Shown here: piece by piece, positions 1-11,181 of the stretch
Layout: each line of letters opens with the position of its first letter
How positions within the stretch are numbered: the stretch's first letter is position 1
From: Torreya grandis
Lineage: Eukaryota > Streptophyta > Pinopsida > Cupressales > Taxaceae
Length of the DNA stretch: 64,000 nt
Direction of reading: 5' to 3'
Assembly (NCBI GenBank): GCA_037957365.1
Contig: JARHVA010000021.1
Coordinates: forward strand, 5,172,501-5,236,500
Program-made: the position numbers and the translations under genes
The notes under the pieces: generated by a model
Seen by the model: only the letters and a program-made list of their open reading frames with translations
Databases searched by the model: none
What the model was told of the DNA's origin: nothing

Positions 1-3000
1 AAAATTTATTGTTCTGTCACTCGCTACTAATTTCATTATCGGTCCATGCTAATTCTTCTTATTAATCAATTTTATGTCATTATCTTAATTTTTTCTAATA
101 TACCATCTTGATATCCCCCTTCTAAATTTACCACACCACGCTAACCTTATAATACTACCTCTCTTAATTAATTATTCTATTAACACTTCATTTCTCCATA
201 ATCGCCACTTACACAATATATATAGAATTGTAAGTTCCTATTCACCTACCACCAACTACCTCCATTGTCTCCTATAAATCCTATTCCTGATAATATATAT
301 AGAATTGTAAGTTCCTATTCACCTACCACCAACTACCTCCATTGTCTCCTATAAATCCTATTCCTAATCACTATCTAACATCTATTAATTACTATTAATG
401 GGATCTATAACTATCTATGTTTCCTAAATTCCCTCACCCATTCTTCTCTAGAGATTTATATGAATTTTTAATTCATATTCTCAACTACCAAATTCTCACA
501 CTAATTCTTCTCCATTGATCTTCATCTCACATGGCTAAATTTCCACCATTGATTTCATCCATAACCTTATATATAACCACCACATCTCCATGAAAAAACT
601 AACTCTTGAACTTATGAATTTGTTGCCATCTTGATATCACCTTATCTCCATTATCAAACATCCATTAATCACATGTTGTTGTAATCTTGAGCCTTGTAGG
701 AGCAATCCAAAAATTCTAGTAATATAAAAATTCAATCGAGTTATTTTGAGCACATCCAACCTTGTCAAGGAGGAATAATTGATTGCAAATTTTAGGTATA
801 TTTTTTTGTTTATATTTCATTATAAAATTGCATGTGAATCTATTATTCCTTTAACTCGATTAGAGGTGGTTGTGAATGGGTTTATAGTAAGAATTCTGAG
901 TTATTTCATTATTCCACTACATTTTACTCTAACACTCATTTTCACATCACAATCACCAAAATGATAATGCCCCTAGGGTGTGGGCATGAAAGTGGATATG
1001 TAACACATGATAGTCCAAGATTATAGAAAATTTGTATATTTTGCATCTCGCCCACTCAAAGAATACCTTGAGAAACACGTGTGCAACATCTATACAAGAA
1101 CTTCTAGCATATAAAAATAAACATTATATGTATCAATCGACAAAGATAAAGTAAAATAAATATTTTATTTTGATGTTTTCTATTAATTTTGAATTTTATA
1201 CCTCTCTACAGGTTTGGATACTAAAATCTGATATTACTTACTTAAAAATGACAAGCTTGACACACATTTGCCATGCATGAATTGAGCACACAAATATGAT
1301 CCTGACCCACCATTTTCTCATACCTACATGTTACCTTATGATTTTGATCCTTTCGTTCTGCTATTACACCCCTATAAGAACATGTTTATATGAATTTTAT
1401 GCACACCCATAAGGGAATTTAATGGGATAAATTTCATTTCATTTTAGGATTATCAGAGATAGTCTAGGGCCTGAATTTCAAGTTTTGGCTCTCCTAAATA
1501 GTTTGATTCGAATAAATTTGTGAGCAACACATATGTTACCACCATAAGAATTCAATCATGTGTTCAATTATTCATATTATATTGGAAGCTCGTTAATTCT
1601 CTAATATGAATACTCATAATGACACATAAGTTTTAAGTATAGTGACACATAAGTTTTAAGTAAAGGTCTGATAAAAGCAAAATAAAAAGGGAGAGAAAGG
1701 TAGGGTAAAAAGGAGGCTTTTAGATTAGTGGAGATAATAATGCTTGCACAAACATTTTATAATCTGACCAACATTTACCTAGATCTACATAGTTTAGCTT
1801 AAGCTCAAATTAAGGCAGACATGACAGGAGTCTATGGGAAAATTCTTGATGGATATAATCTTCTCAGCACAAATTTCTAAGATAAATCACTACAGAAGAA
1901 TTGCTAGCACATACGTTCATGTCTAATAATCAATTTTATCATAGCTAATTAAAAAAAGACAACAAAGTTAGTAAATCCTTACTAAATCCACAAGAGGTAG
2001 TTAAGGTGCATACCATTATCCAAAAAAAAGTAATTAGCATCCATCACATCTATATTGATAATTGAGAAAGTTTTAACATAAGTAAAATAACAAAGATCTA
2101 ATGAACATTCCTTAGAATTTCTCATTTTTATTCCTTGACTTCTATTAGAATTACTTCATCTCTTTTACAATCTTTTTACCAGTCATCTTATTACAAAAAA
2201 TTCAATGCAGGTGTGGCCATCCCATGCCTAATAATTTTTTCCTTTTTTCTACATTTAATTCCCCTACAAACCCGTATCAATATTTCACAAAAGATCAAGG
2301 TGATCATGGTTGTTCCATGATTGATAAATGCATCCACCTTCCAATTCTATAACTATTAACATTAGATGACTGTGGGTTATTACAAAAACTCTATATTTTA
2401 TGGTTTGGTGTGTTGTGATGGCCATCAAATTTGAATTTGGGTCCTTGGAGTGGCATGGGCATCGCTTTTGATAATTGGGCTCCACTATGTCTTTATTTCT
2501 TTATATCCTTGCTACATGGTGCCATTTCAATTAGTTATGACCTATCTTTGGGATTTTGAATCCACAATCATTTTTATTTTTGTAAACCACAAGGTGCTAA
2601 TAAAAAAAATCCACTAATTGAGTTGCATCCCTACATAGTTATGACTAGATATTTTGTTGTGAAGACTTGTAAGGTCATTCCACATGGATCTATGCAATTA
2701 CTTCCCAACCTCATGGTCCACCTTTGTTTAATGCTTGTGATGGATTGCAAAGGTGCACATGAACATATTGTTGACACTTGGAAGGCTACTATTGCTCTAC
2801 AGCCTTCAAGTTTTGGTTGCCATGAACTTCTTTGGCAAGTCACAAATATGGAAGTATGCAAAAATTTGATGCATAAAACTGATCAGAGACTCAAACCCTT
2901 ACAATTTTGAGTTTAGATTTGATTACAAAATTTTGTGAAGATTTGAATATGTGCCACATGGAAAACTTGGGCTAACTGTGAAGAAATGCAAAAATGTGCC

Positions 3001-3387
3001 AAGTGTAAATGCTATAAATCTATGAATACATTCCACGTAGACTAGAAGAGTTGAGTCACTATCCTTAAAAGCTTCAAATCATTATGAAGCAATGAGATTG
3101 AGTGTGAAAAGATGCGAATCAATATTTTAAACCTACGTGTTAGAGAATAGAAAGTTAGTGACAAATACTTCACAAATTGGGTAAGTAAAAGATGACCGAG
3201 TGTAAAAGAAATGATAAAATTGATTTAGATACCATGTAACTAAGTATAATTTTATGTGATCAGGCATGAAATCCTATGAATAAGTCCTTTAAGCCTACAA
3301 AATAAGAGGAAAAACCTAAGATCAGACTTTTAAAGGAAATTTAATAAGTAAATCTTGTTAGAAGAAATTTGGAATGAGGTATTCCTT
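1..3387. other. Unassigned AT-rich intergenic DNA
   Basis: I recognise no gene or named transposon here. The sequence is AT-rich, with many stops in all frames and only short open stretches. The one clear structure is the 77-bp tandem duplication at 215-365. The last five bases (TCCTT, 3383-3387) are the left target-site duplication of the adjacent chromovirus. The stretch may hold very old LTR or leader sequence, but nothing in it lets me name a family. Confidence 0.6.
215..365. repeat. Perfect 77-bp tandem duplication (two units)
   Basis: The segment starting at 215 is repeated at 292, an offset of 77 bp. Bases 215-288 and 292-365 are identical as far as I can read. The unit runs from an AATATATATAG start through a pyrimidine-rich CCTACCACC/CTCC tract. 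No open frame spans it. Perfect identity inside otherwise old DNA points to a recent local duplication or an assembly artefact. Confidence 0.9.
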
Positions 3388-3852
3388 TGATCCAAAACTC
3401 AAAAGTTCTGGTTGACGAATATTTCAAAGGCACAAAAATAACAATGGATTCTCTGAGAAGAGACGTTGTATTACTTATCAACTGCAATACAATACATGCG
3501 CTTATCTCTGCAAAGAGGTGTCTATCTTCCCCTTTTCGGGTTACAATATATTTATACATGTTTTGAAGGCCACCGTGGGAGATTGCGTGGCTCGAGGGAT
3601 TAATGGTCACAACTGAACAATATCACACTTGAGGATATATTCACTCATAGCATTAAAACAATACAATGCTCGAGGATATAATCACTCGCAGCCAAAATAA
3701 AATGAAAACAATACAATAATTGAGGTGCTGTCTGCCACCTAACTGCCACTGAGGATAAAATGTAATGAAATAAAGCAAAAGTTGAGGCACTGACTGCCAC
3801 CTATTTGCCACCAAATGGTCACCTTGAATGGTTGCTTGGGTTGCCTGGATCA
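3388..3852 (-). repeat. 3' LTR of the chromovirus (465 bp)
   Basis: It starts TGATCCA and ends TGGATCA. It aligns throughout with 8431-8887. The junction with the TCCTT duplication at 3383-3387 fixes the outer edge, and the polypurine tract at 3853 fixes the inner edge. Confidence 0.95.
3549..3556 (-). promoter_or_regulatory. LTR TATA box
   Basis: On the minus strand this reads TATAAATA. The same site is kept in the other LTR at 8592-8599, about 290-300 bp in from the U3 edge. It is the likely core promoter by position and sequence; transcription is not shown. Confidence 0.6.
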
Positions 3853-3864
3853 TTCCTCCCTGCT
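3853..3864 (-). other. Polypurine tract of the chromovirus
   Basis: The minus strand reads AGCAGGGAGGAA directly before the 3' LTR. This is the position where plus-strand DNA synthesis is primed in LTR retrotransposons. Confidence 0.75.
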
Positions 3865-3899
3865 TGAAAAGTAATAGTCTCCATTGCATCAAGAGTCCT

Positions 3900-5492
3900 C
3901 GTCAGGTGGGGTAGTTGTGTCTTGATGTGATTCATGGTGAGCCACTCACCTTGGTGGCTAAGCTAGCCTCGCCTGACCACTCGATATAGTAGAATAGAGT
4001 GTCCTCTTGTTGTCTTCATCCAAGTGTCCACAATTTGATCCTCTTTGACTGGAGCAAGACTCTGTGGATCAAGCTCATTAATGTCTAGTTATTCGGCCAC
4101 AACTGAAGTGTCCAATAGAGGTGGGTGATATGGTTTGAGGAGCTCCACATTGAATATTGGATGTAGACCAAGGTAGGCGGGTAGGTTCAACTCAAAATCA
4201 TTTTTTGCAACTTTTCTAGTGATGGTGTATGGGACATATTGCAGAGGCCAAATCTTTTTGTGTGGGCCTGCAAGCCATTGCTTTTGAAGCCGTAACCAAA
4301 CCTTGTCACCCATAGCAAAATGGTGTGCAATCCTATGTTTGTCATGGTAGAGCTTATACTTCTGATTCATCTTCTCCAGGATGTCATGGACTTGTTCCTG
4401 GATGTGCTGTATGTGTTCAATAAACTTAGTCACTTTTGCTACCTCAGAGCTTCCATGAGCTATGTATTATATGGTGGAGAGTGGAACAACTACCTCAATT
4501 GGTGCCATGGGCAGGAACCCACAACATACGTGGAAGGGACTATGCTTGGTCAAGCTGTGCAGTGCTCGATTGTATCTGTGTTGGATGAACGGAAGTCCCT
4601 CATCCCATGTGCATGGATGTTTGGAGTGATACATCCAAATCATGTGAACAATCAAGCGGTTTACCATCTCGGTCTGACCATCAGTCTATGGATGGAAGGC
4701 TGTGGACTTCATCAGCTTAGTATCCATCATTTTCCATAGAGTGGACTAGAAGGTGCTCAGGAATTGGCTATCTCAATTTGAGATAATGGACTTGGGGAGA
4801 CCAAAATGGAGCCATACATGGCTAAAATATAGTTGAGCAGTTTCCTTAGCAGATATATTTTTCTTATAAGCAAGCATAATAGCCATTTTTGAAAAGCGAT
4901 CAACTACCATAAAAATACAGTCCTTACCATGTTTGGAAGTGGGCAAACCTGAGAGGAAATCCATTGAGATGGATTCCCAAGGCCTAGTTGGTTCTGGCAA
5001 TGGCATGTACAATCCTTGCTTCTTATTGGTTGGCTTGGTGATTACACACGGGGTGCAAGATTTGAGATACCTTTCCACATCTTTACACATATGGGGCTAG
5101 TATAAGTGTTTCTGAAGAACTACCAATGTTTTTTTGATACCAAAGTGGCCAGCTGTCCTATTAAAGTGTGCTTCCCATATCATCTTTTGCTACTCTGCAA
5201 GAGGAACACAGATGTGCCCCATATGGCAAAGGACATTATCTTACAAATAAAAGTCAGAAACATGTTCACCTTTTTGGAGCACTTGATATGTGTCAGTGAA
5301 GGTAGGATCTGCTTCATAAAGAGCACCCCAAGTGGCAGTCTCATGTCTGCACAGGTCAATTACTATTGTGAGTGCAGTAATTGGTGGGTGGCTTAGGCAA
5401 TCCGCAGCTGTATTTGAGCTCCCCTTTTTGTGTTTAATTATTAGGTGGAATTGATGAAGACACGTGGCCCACTTTTGGTGCCTCTCTTTCAT
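3900..5492 (-). pseudogene. Integrase with degraded chromodomain-like tail (chromovirus pol 3' part)
   Basis: Minus-strand frames carry the C-terminal half of a Gypsy integrase. An RNase H/linker piece (5241-5492) leads into the zinc-binding end (KSCTPCV, about 5045-5065) and the catalytic core with SMDFLSGLP. The core then runs through a SIIS block near 4773 and a TDGQTEMVNR block near 4650. In the about 100 bp between 4667 and 4773 there are three stops where the family has Arg, Trp and Gln. The C-terminal part (4089-4433) includes the usual GDKVWLRLQ block. After a stop at 4089 the frame continues with IVDTWMKTTRG and then GEWL, which resembles a decayed chromodomain. The frame differs from that of gag-RT by one base, so a one-base deletion near 5490 is likely. 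It is a pseudogene; the chromodomain call is tentative. Confidence 0.85.
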
Positions 5493-6720
5493 AGTTTGCT
5501 TTGTGTCTGGATGAATTCCAATGGTCTGTGGTCAGTGTGGATGACCGTCTCTTTCCCCAGGATGTAGTGTTTCCAGTGTTTGTAGGCTTGTACAATGGCA
5601 TAGAGTTCCTTATCATATGTTGGATATTTCTTGACTGTATCAGTGAAGGTTTCACTGTGGTATGCAACATGATGGCCGTGTTGCATGATGACAGCTCCCA
5701 TGGCATATTCAGATGCATTTGTCATCAACTCAAATGGCTAGTGCAAATCTGGCAAGGCCAGAATAGGGGCTGAGTAGAGCATGTTCTTCAAATTCTCAAA
5801 TGCCCTTTACTATATTTCACACCACTCAAATGTAGCTTTAGCTCCTCCTTTGGTCACTTGGGTTAGCGACCAAGCAACGTGTGAAAATCCAAGAACAAAC
5901 TTATGGTAGAAATTTGCAAGGCCCAAAAAGTTGCGAAGCTCTGTGAGGGTCCTTGGTGTGGGCCATTCTCAAATAACTCAAATCTTTTCTAGATCGACAT
6001 GGACCCCTTCCTCATTCACAATGTACCTGAGGTACTAAATTGTCATCATTTCGAATGTGCATTTGTCAAGATTTGCGTACAACTTGTGCTCCCAAAGAGT
6101 TTGAAGCACCCGACGGATATGTTGCAAATGTTCTTCCCATGTTTTCTTATAGATGAGAATGTCATCTAAGTAGACCACCATGAATGAGTTGGTGAAGGGT
6201 CGTAGGATGTCATCCATCATCCTCATGAAGGTTGTAGTTGTGTTAGTTAGCCCAAAAGGCATAACCAACCATTCAAAGAGCCCCTCCTTAGCCTTGATTG
6301 CAGTTTTCCAGACATCAGCAGGATCGATGGGAATTTGGTGATAACCAAATTTGAGATCGATTTTGGTGAAGAACTTCACACCACAGAGTTGATCTAGTTG
6401 GTTGTCGATTATGGAGAAAGGGTAGCGATTCCTCACAGAGATTTTATTCAGGGCTCGGTAGTCAATGCAAAGCCTCCATGTTCCATCTTTCTTCGGTGCC
6501 AAGACAATTGAGCTACCACAAGGTGAAGAGCTTGGCCTGATGTGACCCCTTTCGGTCAATTCTTGAATCTACCTTTTTATCTCATCATTTTCCAAAACTA
6601 ATCTGTGATACACAGGATTGTTAGGCAAAGGTGATCCTGGGATTAAATTGATAGAATGTTTTACCTGGCAATGTAGTGGAACTCCTGTGGGTGACTTGAA
6701 TAAGTCAGCATATTTGCCTG
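5493..6720 (-). pseudogene. Reverse transcriptase and RNase H (chromovirus pol)
   Basis: The longest open piece (6035-6559, 174 codons) is a Gypsy RT. It shows GTWRLCIDYRALN, the KIDLKFGYHQI block holding the first catalytic Asp, the VMPFGLTN block and the YLDD active site near 6160-6171. After several stops the same frame gives RNase H at 5489-5728, with NASEYAMGAV, KELYAIV and THTDHR-type motifs (here HTDHRPLEF). All of it stays in the frame of gag and protease. Its order before integrase fixes the Gypsy superfamily. It is inactivated by stops, several at codons where Gln or Trp is expected. Confidence 0.93.
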
Positions 6721-6733
6721 TGATTTGTCTTAT

Positions 6734-7408
6734 CTACTTTTGTTGTTGTGTTGATTGTGTAGTTATAACCACAACATCGGCCTCCTTGGATCTCTGTGGT
6801 TTGATCATCATGAGAACAAATTGCTTTGTCTTCTCCACCAATCTCTTGCATTGCTTAGCATTGATCAGGGAAACAGATGTGGGAGGTGGTACCTCTGGTA
6901 CCCTATAGCGTCGTGTTCCAAGAGTGAGGGTGATCCTTTGAGTTCGAGATTCATAGATGCCATACCACTCATACATGAACGGTTAACCAAGGAGGACATC
7001 ACAGACATCTAGATTGACCACATCACACAAGAATTCATCCTGGAATGGTTTTATAGCATATGAAAGAAGACACTAATGGGTGACACGAAGGTCTCTTCCT
7101 GGGCTTAACCATCCAATACTATATGGCTTTGGATGAGGCTTCATGGATAGACCTAGACTTCTCACAACTTTAGTTGAAATTAAATTCTTTTGACTTTTGC
7201 TATTAATAATGAAATTCAGAGGCTTACCTTTTACCCATAATTTGGAGTGAAACAGTCTTTCTTTGTCATCTAGTCTTTCCTCATGGGTTTGTGACGAAGC
7301 GATGATGGTGTCGGGCTCAACATCCACAATTTCTTCTTCGTCCTCTTTGACTGTAGGTTGTGTATGAGGCAGAGTAGAAGACGTCGAGTATTGCGACTCA
7401 GAGAGCAA
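6734..7408 (-). pseudogene. Aspartic protease region (chromovirus)
   Basis: This is the same minus-strand frame as gag. An acidic linker (EDEEEIVDVEPD, about 7310-7345) leads into the protease. The block LWVKGKPLNFI is followed by INSKSQKNLIS, where the family normally has a D-[ST]-G active site. Here the Asp reads Asn and the Gly reads Lys, so the catalytic triad is lost. A stop near 7075 separates this from a block (6734-6976) that still reads WYGIYESRTQRITL and then a charged linker toward RT. Between them the frame resembles the protease C-terminal block. Pseudogene. Confidence 0.8.
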
Positions 7409-7424
7409 TGACTTGATGGCTCAA

Positions 7425-8305
7425 CATTCTTCTTTAGAGTGAGTACCAGTTTTATGGTAATCACACCATTTTCTAGCCTTCCCTTTTTGGGATTTCTTAT
7501 CCTAAAACTCCTTCTGCTTCCAGTTTTGGCCTCGTGTTTGACTTTCCTTGTCACTTTTCCCTTTTGAAGGTTGATTCTTTGTATTCTTCTGGCCATGCTT
7601 CTGTTCAATCTTTGCTGCAAATTTATATGCTTCATCGAGAGTTTCCAAATTGAAGAGTTCCATTTCCCCCTGGATGTACCACTATAGTCCACCATGATAT
7701 TTGAGATTTTTATGTTTCTCACTGTCTTTAATGCCCAGTCTTGCAGACAAAGAATGAAAAGCGTCATTGTAATCTTGCACAGATTAGTCCTTGCCTTGGC
7801 GGAGTTGTTACCACTGTATGTACAGATCATCATACGCACCGAGGGGATAGTATTCTTCTTTTACTGCTTTTGTAAAATCATCCCAGGTGGGTTCCACCCT
7901 AAGGCCAATGATATCTGAATTGAACCTCTTTTTGTACACTTCCCACTAGTTTTTCATGGGCAATGATGATTTCAGAAGAGCAAAAGTGATCTTTTCTCCA
8001 TTGGTGAACTTATTTACCGAGAAGTAGGACGACAGTTGGTCCAACCAATTTTCCACTGCATCAACATTAATTTTGCCTTCAAATGTGGGAATATCAAAAT
8101 TTACCTAAACCTTGAAGGGTGTTGGGACACTGAAGGGAAGCTCCCTCGATGAGGAGCCCGACTGTGTAGCTGCAGAGCCAAAATTTCCCATCGGGAGTGT
8201 TTAAAGAATTTGAGCAAATTGTTGGAGCATCTGTTCTTATTGCCACTGGAGGGCTTCATTCACCATTTCCTTGAAAGGATCAGATGTCTTGGTGTCATCT
8301 GCCAT
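7425..8305 (-). pseudogene. gag with CX2HX4HX4C knuckle (chromovirus)
   Basis: The likely start is the ATG at 8305 (minus strand), about 125 bases downstream of the 5' LTR. The frame encodes a typical retrotransposon capsid region: VENWLDQLSSYF, then WDDFTKAVKEEYYP, then SVQDYNDAFHSL. It is followed by a basic segment and the knuckle CDYHKTGTHSKEEC (near 7430-7475), a CX2HX4HX4C variant. About seven premature stops interrupt it, and the capsid blocks I could read run through without a frame change. The stops are TAA or TAG. No intact protein can be made. A second open frame overlaps at 7270-7839 but is an out-of-frame shadow. Confidence 0.85.
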
Positions 8306-8417
8306 TTGAGGTCATTTGGGGTGTACCGGGTGAGCGTCTGGAAGCTCTGTCGCTTCCCACCCAAGTCTCCTGTATCATGACCTCGTCTTTGGGAACGTAA
8401 ACTTCTCAAGACACACC

Positions 8418-8429
8418 GCTCTGATACCA
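8418..8429 (-). other. Primer-binding site (initiator-Met tRNA) of the chromovirus
   Basis: The minus strand reads TGGTATCAGAGC one base beyond the 5' LTR. This is the usual plant site complementary to the 3' end of initiator methionine tRNA. It should not be read as a tRNA gene. Confidence 0.93.
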
Positions 8430-8430
8430 C

Positions 8431-8887
8431 TGATCCAAAAATCATAAGTTTTGGTTGACAAATATTTCAAAGGCACAAAAATAACAATGGATTATTTGAG
8501 AAGAGACGTCATATTACTTATCAACTGTAATACAATACATACGCTTATCTCTGTGAAGAGATGTCTGTCTTCCCCTTTTTGGGTTACAATATATTTATAC
8601 ATGTTTTGAAGGCCACCGTGGGAGATTGCATGGCTCGAGGAATTAATGGTCATGACTAAACATTATCATGCTCAAGGATATAGTCACTCACAACATTAAA
8701 ACAATACAATGCTCGAGGATATAATCGCTCGTAGCCAAAAGAATGAAAACAATACAACAGTCGAGGCGCTAACTGCCACCTAACTGCCACCGAGGACAAA
8801 ATGCAATGAAACAAAGCAAAAGTCGAGACTGCCACCTATCTGCCATCGAATGGTCACCTCGAATGGTTGCCTAGGTTGCCTGGATCA
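8431..8887 (-). repeat. 5' LTR of the chromovirus (457 bp)
   Basis: It starts TGATCCA and ends TGGATCA, and aligns with 3388-3852. Many of the differences are C/T or G/A changes, several at CpG. TCCTT follows at 8888-8892. Confidence 0.95.
8592..8599 (-). promoter_or_regulatory. LTR TATA box
   Basis: The minus strand reads TATAAATA, matching the site at 3549-3556 in the other LTR. Being in the 5' LTR, this copy would have driven the genomic RNA. Confidence 0.6.
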
Positions 8888-11181
8888 TCCTTTGTCTTCA
8901 ATTTCTAAAACATAGAATAACTTAATGCATTATATCTTCAATCAACACACTTGATTTTTGTATTTAAAACACTTAACAAAAATATTTAAAAGTCGAAAAG
9001 GATAAATAAAGAAACTTGAATAATAAATCAACTCTGAATATTAATAGAAGATGAAAGATAAATCATCTTTTGACTCAAATTTTTATTAATATGCACTTGT
9101 TAAGAGGGATTCACCTAGATTTAAAGGGGGTCTCCATTTCAAAAGGAAAGGGTTATGTTAGCCACAATAAAACTTCACTGTCTATTTTAAACTAGAATAT
9201 TATCCTACTTAGACATGCCTAAATACTTAGTTAACTCTTCATGTACATGTGTTAGTAACATTAGGTTTGGTCAATATCACTAGTCAATAATGGCATGATT
9301 TAGTTAGTAATAAACCTCTCTCAATAACGACTAATTTTTAGAGTCAAACCTTTCTTTAGGGTTGGCCCATTTTACTAGCATGTTTGTGGCATGAGAAAAT
9401 AACCGATTGGGCTCATATATATACAAATCAAGGTCTCATTTAATAGGGGATTTTGAACTTATATAAGACACATATATACATTATTGTGCATTAATAAATT
9501 ATTTCCTTTTCTTTGGAAATTATGAAGCTATCATTAGGAACAGTGATAAGCCAAGTCTAAAGCATATCAAATCTAAGTAAAAGTAAGTATTGTCAAGTAT
9601 CAAATCTAAATCATTAGATGCATACATATAATGAAGGCGCATAAGTGCACAATCACAATAGGTGGGATAACTATGTGTGGCTTGATTTCCCTCTTTGGAG
9701 TATCATATACATAGACATTAATTAATCATAAAATGTGGGTGATTGGGGTTAGTTTAGCCATTACACTTTCCCATTTTTTGTAGGTTTATAGCTCTCATAA
9801 GCATAACTAGGTTTCAAGGTGAAGGAGATTGATTTATAAAGATGCACATATCATCCAGGTTTGGCATCACATATACAGATCTTTTAGAGATAGGTGAAGG
9901 TGATTGTATTATCACAAACTAGTTCTTGGGATATATCATTATTAACCAAGGTTGATTAGTATCAAAACTAAATTCATATAAATAAAAACATAGTTCCTAA
10001 ACTAGATGAATCACATGAATATTTTAGTCTATTTTCCCCTATAAAAATATAGTCATAATCAGGGAGTCAATTAGAAAATATAAGTACTCATCCTTTTTGT
10101 GTTCTTACTATATTTAGCATATGCCACTTGTTAAATCATTACAATCGATTTAAATATTTTACATTGAAATGTATGCTTGAATGCCATATTTATCAATCTA
10201 AATTATTCTTCCAGTTTCTATCCTATCAGGGTTTTTAAAACCAAATTAGGGTAAACCATATTGGTGAACCCATAAAATGATCAAATTGTTAAACCCTAAG
10301 TCTCCATTAGGTTTCATTCTTTTAGGGTTTTATCTTTCTACCTTAGGGTTTGAATTTCATACCTAATTCCTAAGTGTTTTCATCTTCATAAGTGAAAATC
10401 TAATGATTTATCCCCTTTGCCCTAGGGTTTCATGCCTATTCACCTATTCGAGTTTACTCTATTATGGTTATTCCTTGATTGATTGATAATTGGATCAAAA
10501 CTGGATATATTTTCAAAAATTTATGAGGTGTTTTATATTCATATTGAGTGCATAAAAAATCTATTTTTCTTTGCCAAAATACCATAATAATTTTTTAAAA
10601 TTAATAGTTTACTATTTTTGATAAATTTGGCCTAGAGGATGAAGGGCATATATGTTATCAAAGTAAATTCTATGTTTAGTTTATTTATTGATTTTTATTA
10701 AAAACCTATTTTTATTTTCAAAAATTCCTCATGGATTTCCCTTTGTGGTTAATTATTTATAATACACATCACCCAAGGCTATAATGAATGAACATTGTCT
10801 TTATTTGTTAATGCAAGTCATGAAGGTACTCTTTTCATATTTACTACATGGATAATGCATCTTCTTTGGATAAATTATGTAAACAAATGGGTCAAATGGA
10901 TCAAATCAAAGAACACTATTAAAGCCAAAATTAACAATAAACAATCCCATGCCTTCCTCAAATCCTATTGTTGCAACATTCAATTTAAATTACCTTTTAT
11001 TACCACTAGATGACAAAGGGCATGCATGACCTCATTTGATCTCCCTAATATGGAGTATATAGTACATACTATATAGCCTATTGATGTACTTGTCATGAAT
11101 GTTGAGATTGATAATACTTATGAAGTAACTAATTTGGATTAACTAGATGCCATGGATGACCAAAAATTCATTGAATATTGT
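8888..11181. other. Unassigned, possibly the leader or gag start of an older element
   Basis: The stretch is AT-rich with no named gene. Between 10250 and 10440 the phrase AGGGTTT recurs several times. Around 10850-10915 the plus strand reads SLDKLCKQMGQMDQIKEH, a gag-like coiled stretch, and it stops soon after. It might be the N-terminal part of an older plus-strand element that the Athila-like element entered at 11182. I could not confirm continuity with sequence beyond 25732. Confidence 0.4.

Larger units (their letters stand above)
3388..8887 (-). mobile_element. Complete Ty3/Gypsy chromovirus, decayed, minus strand
   Basis: This is a 5.5-kb LTR retrotransposon read on the minus strand. 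Both LTRs start TGATCCA and end TGGATCA on the plus strand, an exact inverted pair. The insertion is flanked by TCCTT at 3383-3387 and at 8888-8892, a 5-bp target-site duplication. A primer-binding site matching the 3' end of initiator-Met tRNA lies next to the right (5') LTR, and a polypurine tract lies next to the left (3') LTR. Minus-strand order is gag, zinc knuckle, protease, RT, RNase H, integrase, then a decayed chromodomain-like tail. RT before integrase makes it Gypsy, and the tail suggests a chromovirus. The polyprotein keeps one frame from 8305 to about 5490, then continues in another to about 3900, so I count one frameshift plus many stops. The LTRs differ by roughly 10% by eye. 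The element is not functional. Confidence 0.95.

Noticed and set aside
2623..2910. Overlapping open frames on both strands, 95 and 76 codons
   Set aside because: No recognisable domain, no codon pattern favouring one strand, and open frames of this size are expected by chance in 64 kb.
4320..4739. Plus-strand 139-codon frame
   Set aside because: It is antisense to the integrase, which has clear family motifs on the minus strand.
7270..7839. 189-codon minus-strand frame overlapping gag of the chromovirus
   Set aside because: The real gag frame has the capsid and knuckle motifs; this longer one is an out-of-frame shadow that happens to lack stops.
10795..11013. 72-codon plus-strand frame
   Set aside because: A different frame (SLDKLCKQMGQMDQIKEH) looks more gag-like there; neither is long enough to call.
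11177..11181. Possible target-site duplication ATTGT for the Athila-like element
   Set aside because: No matching five bases follow 25732, so the duplication is not supported.
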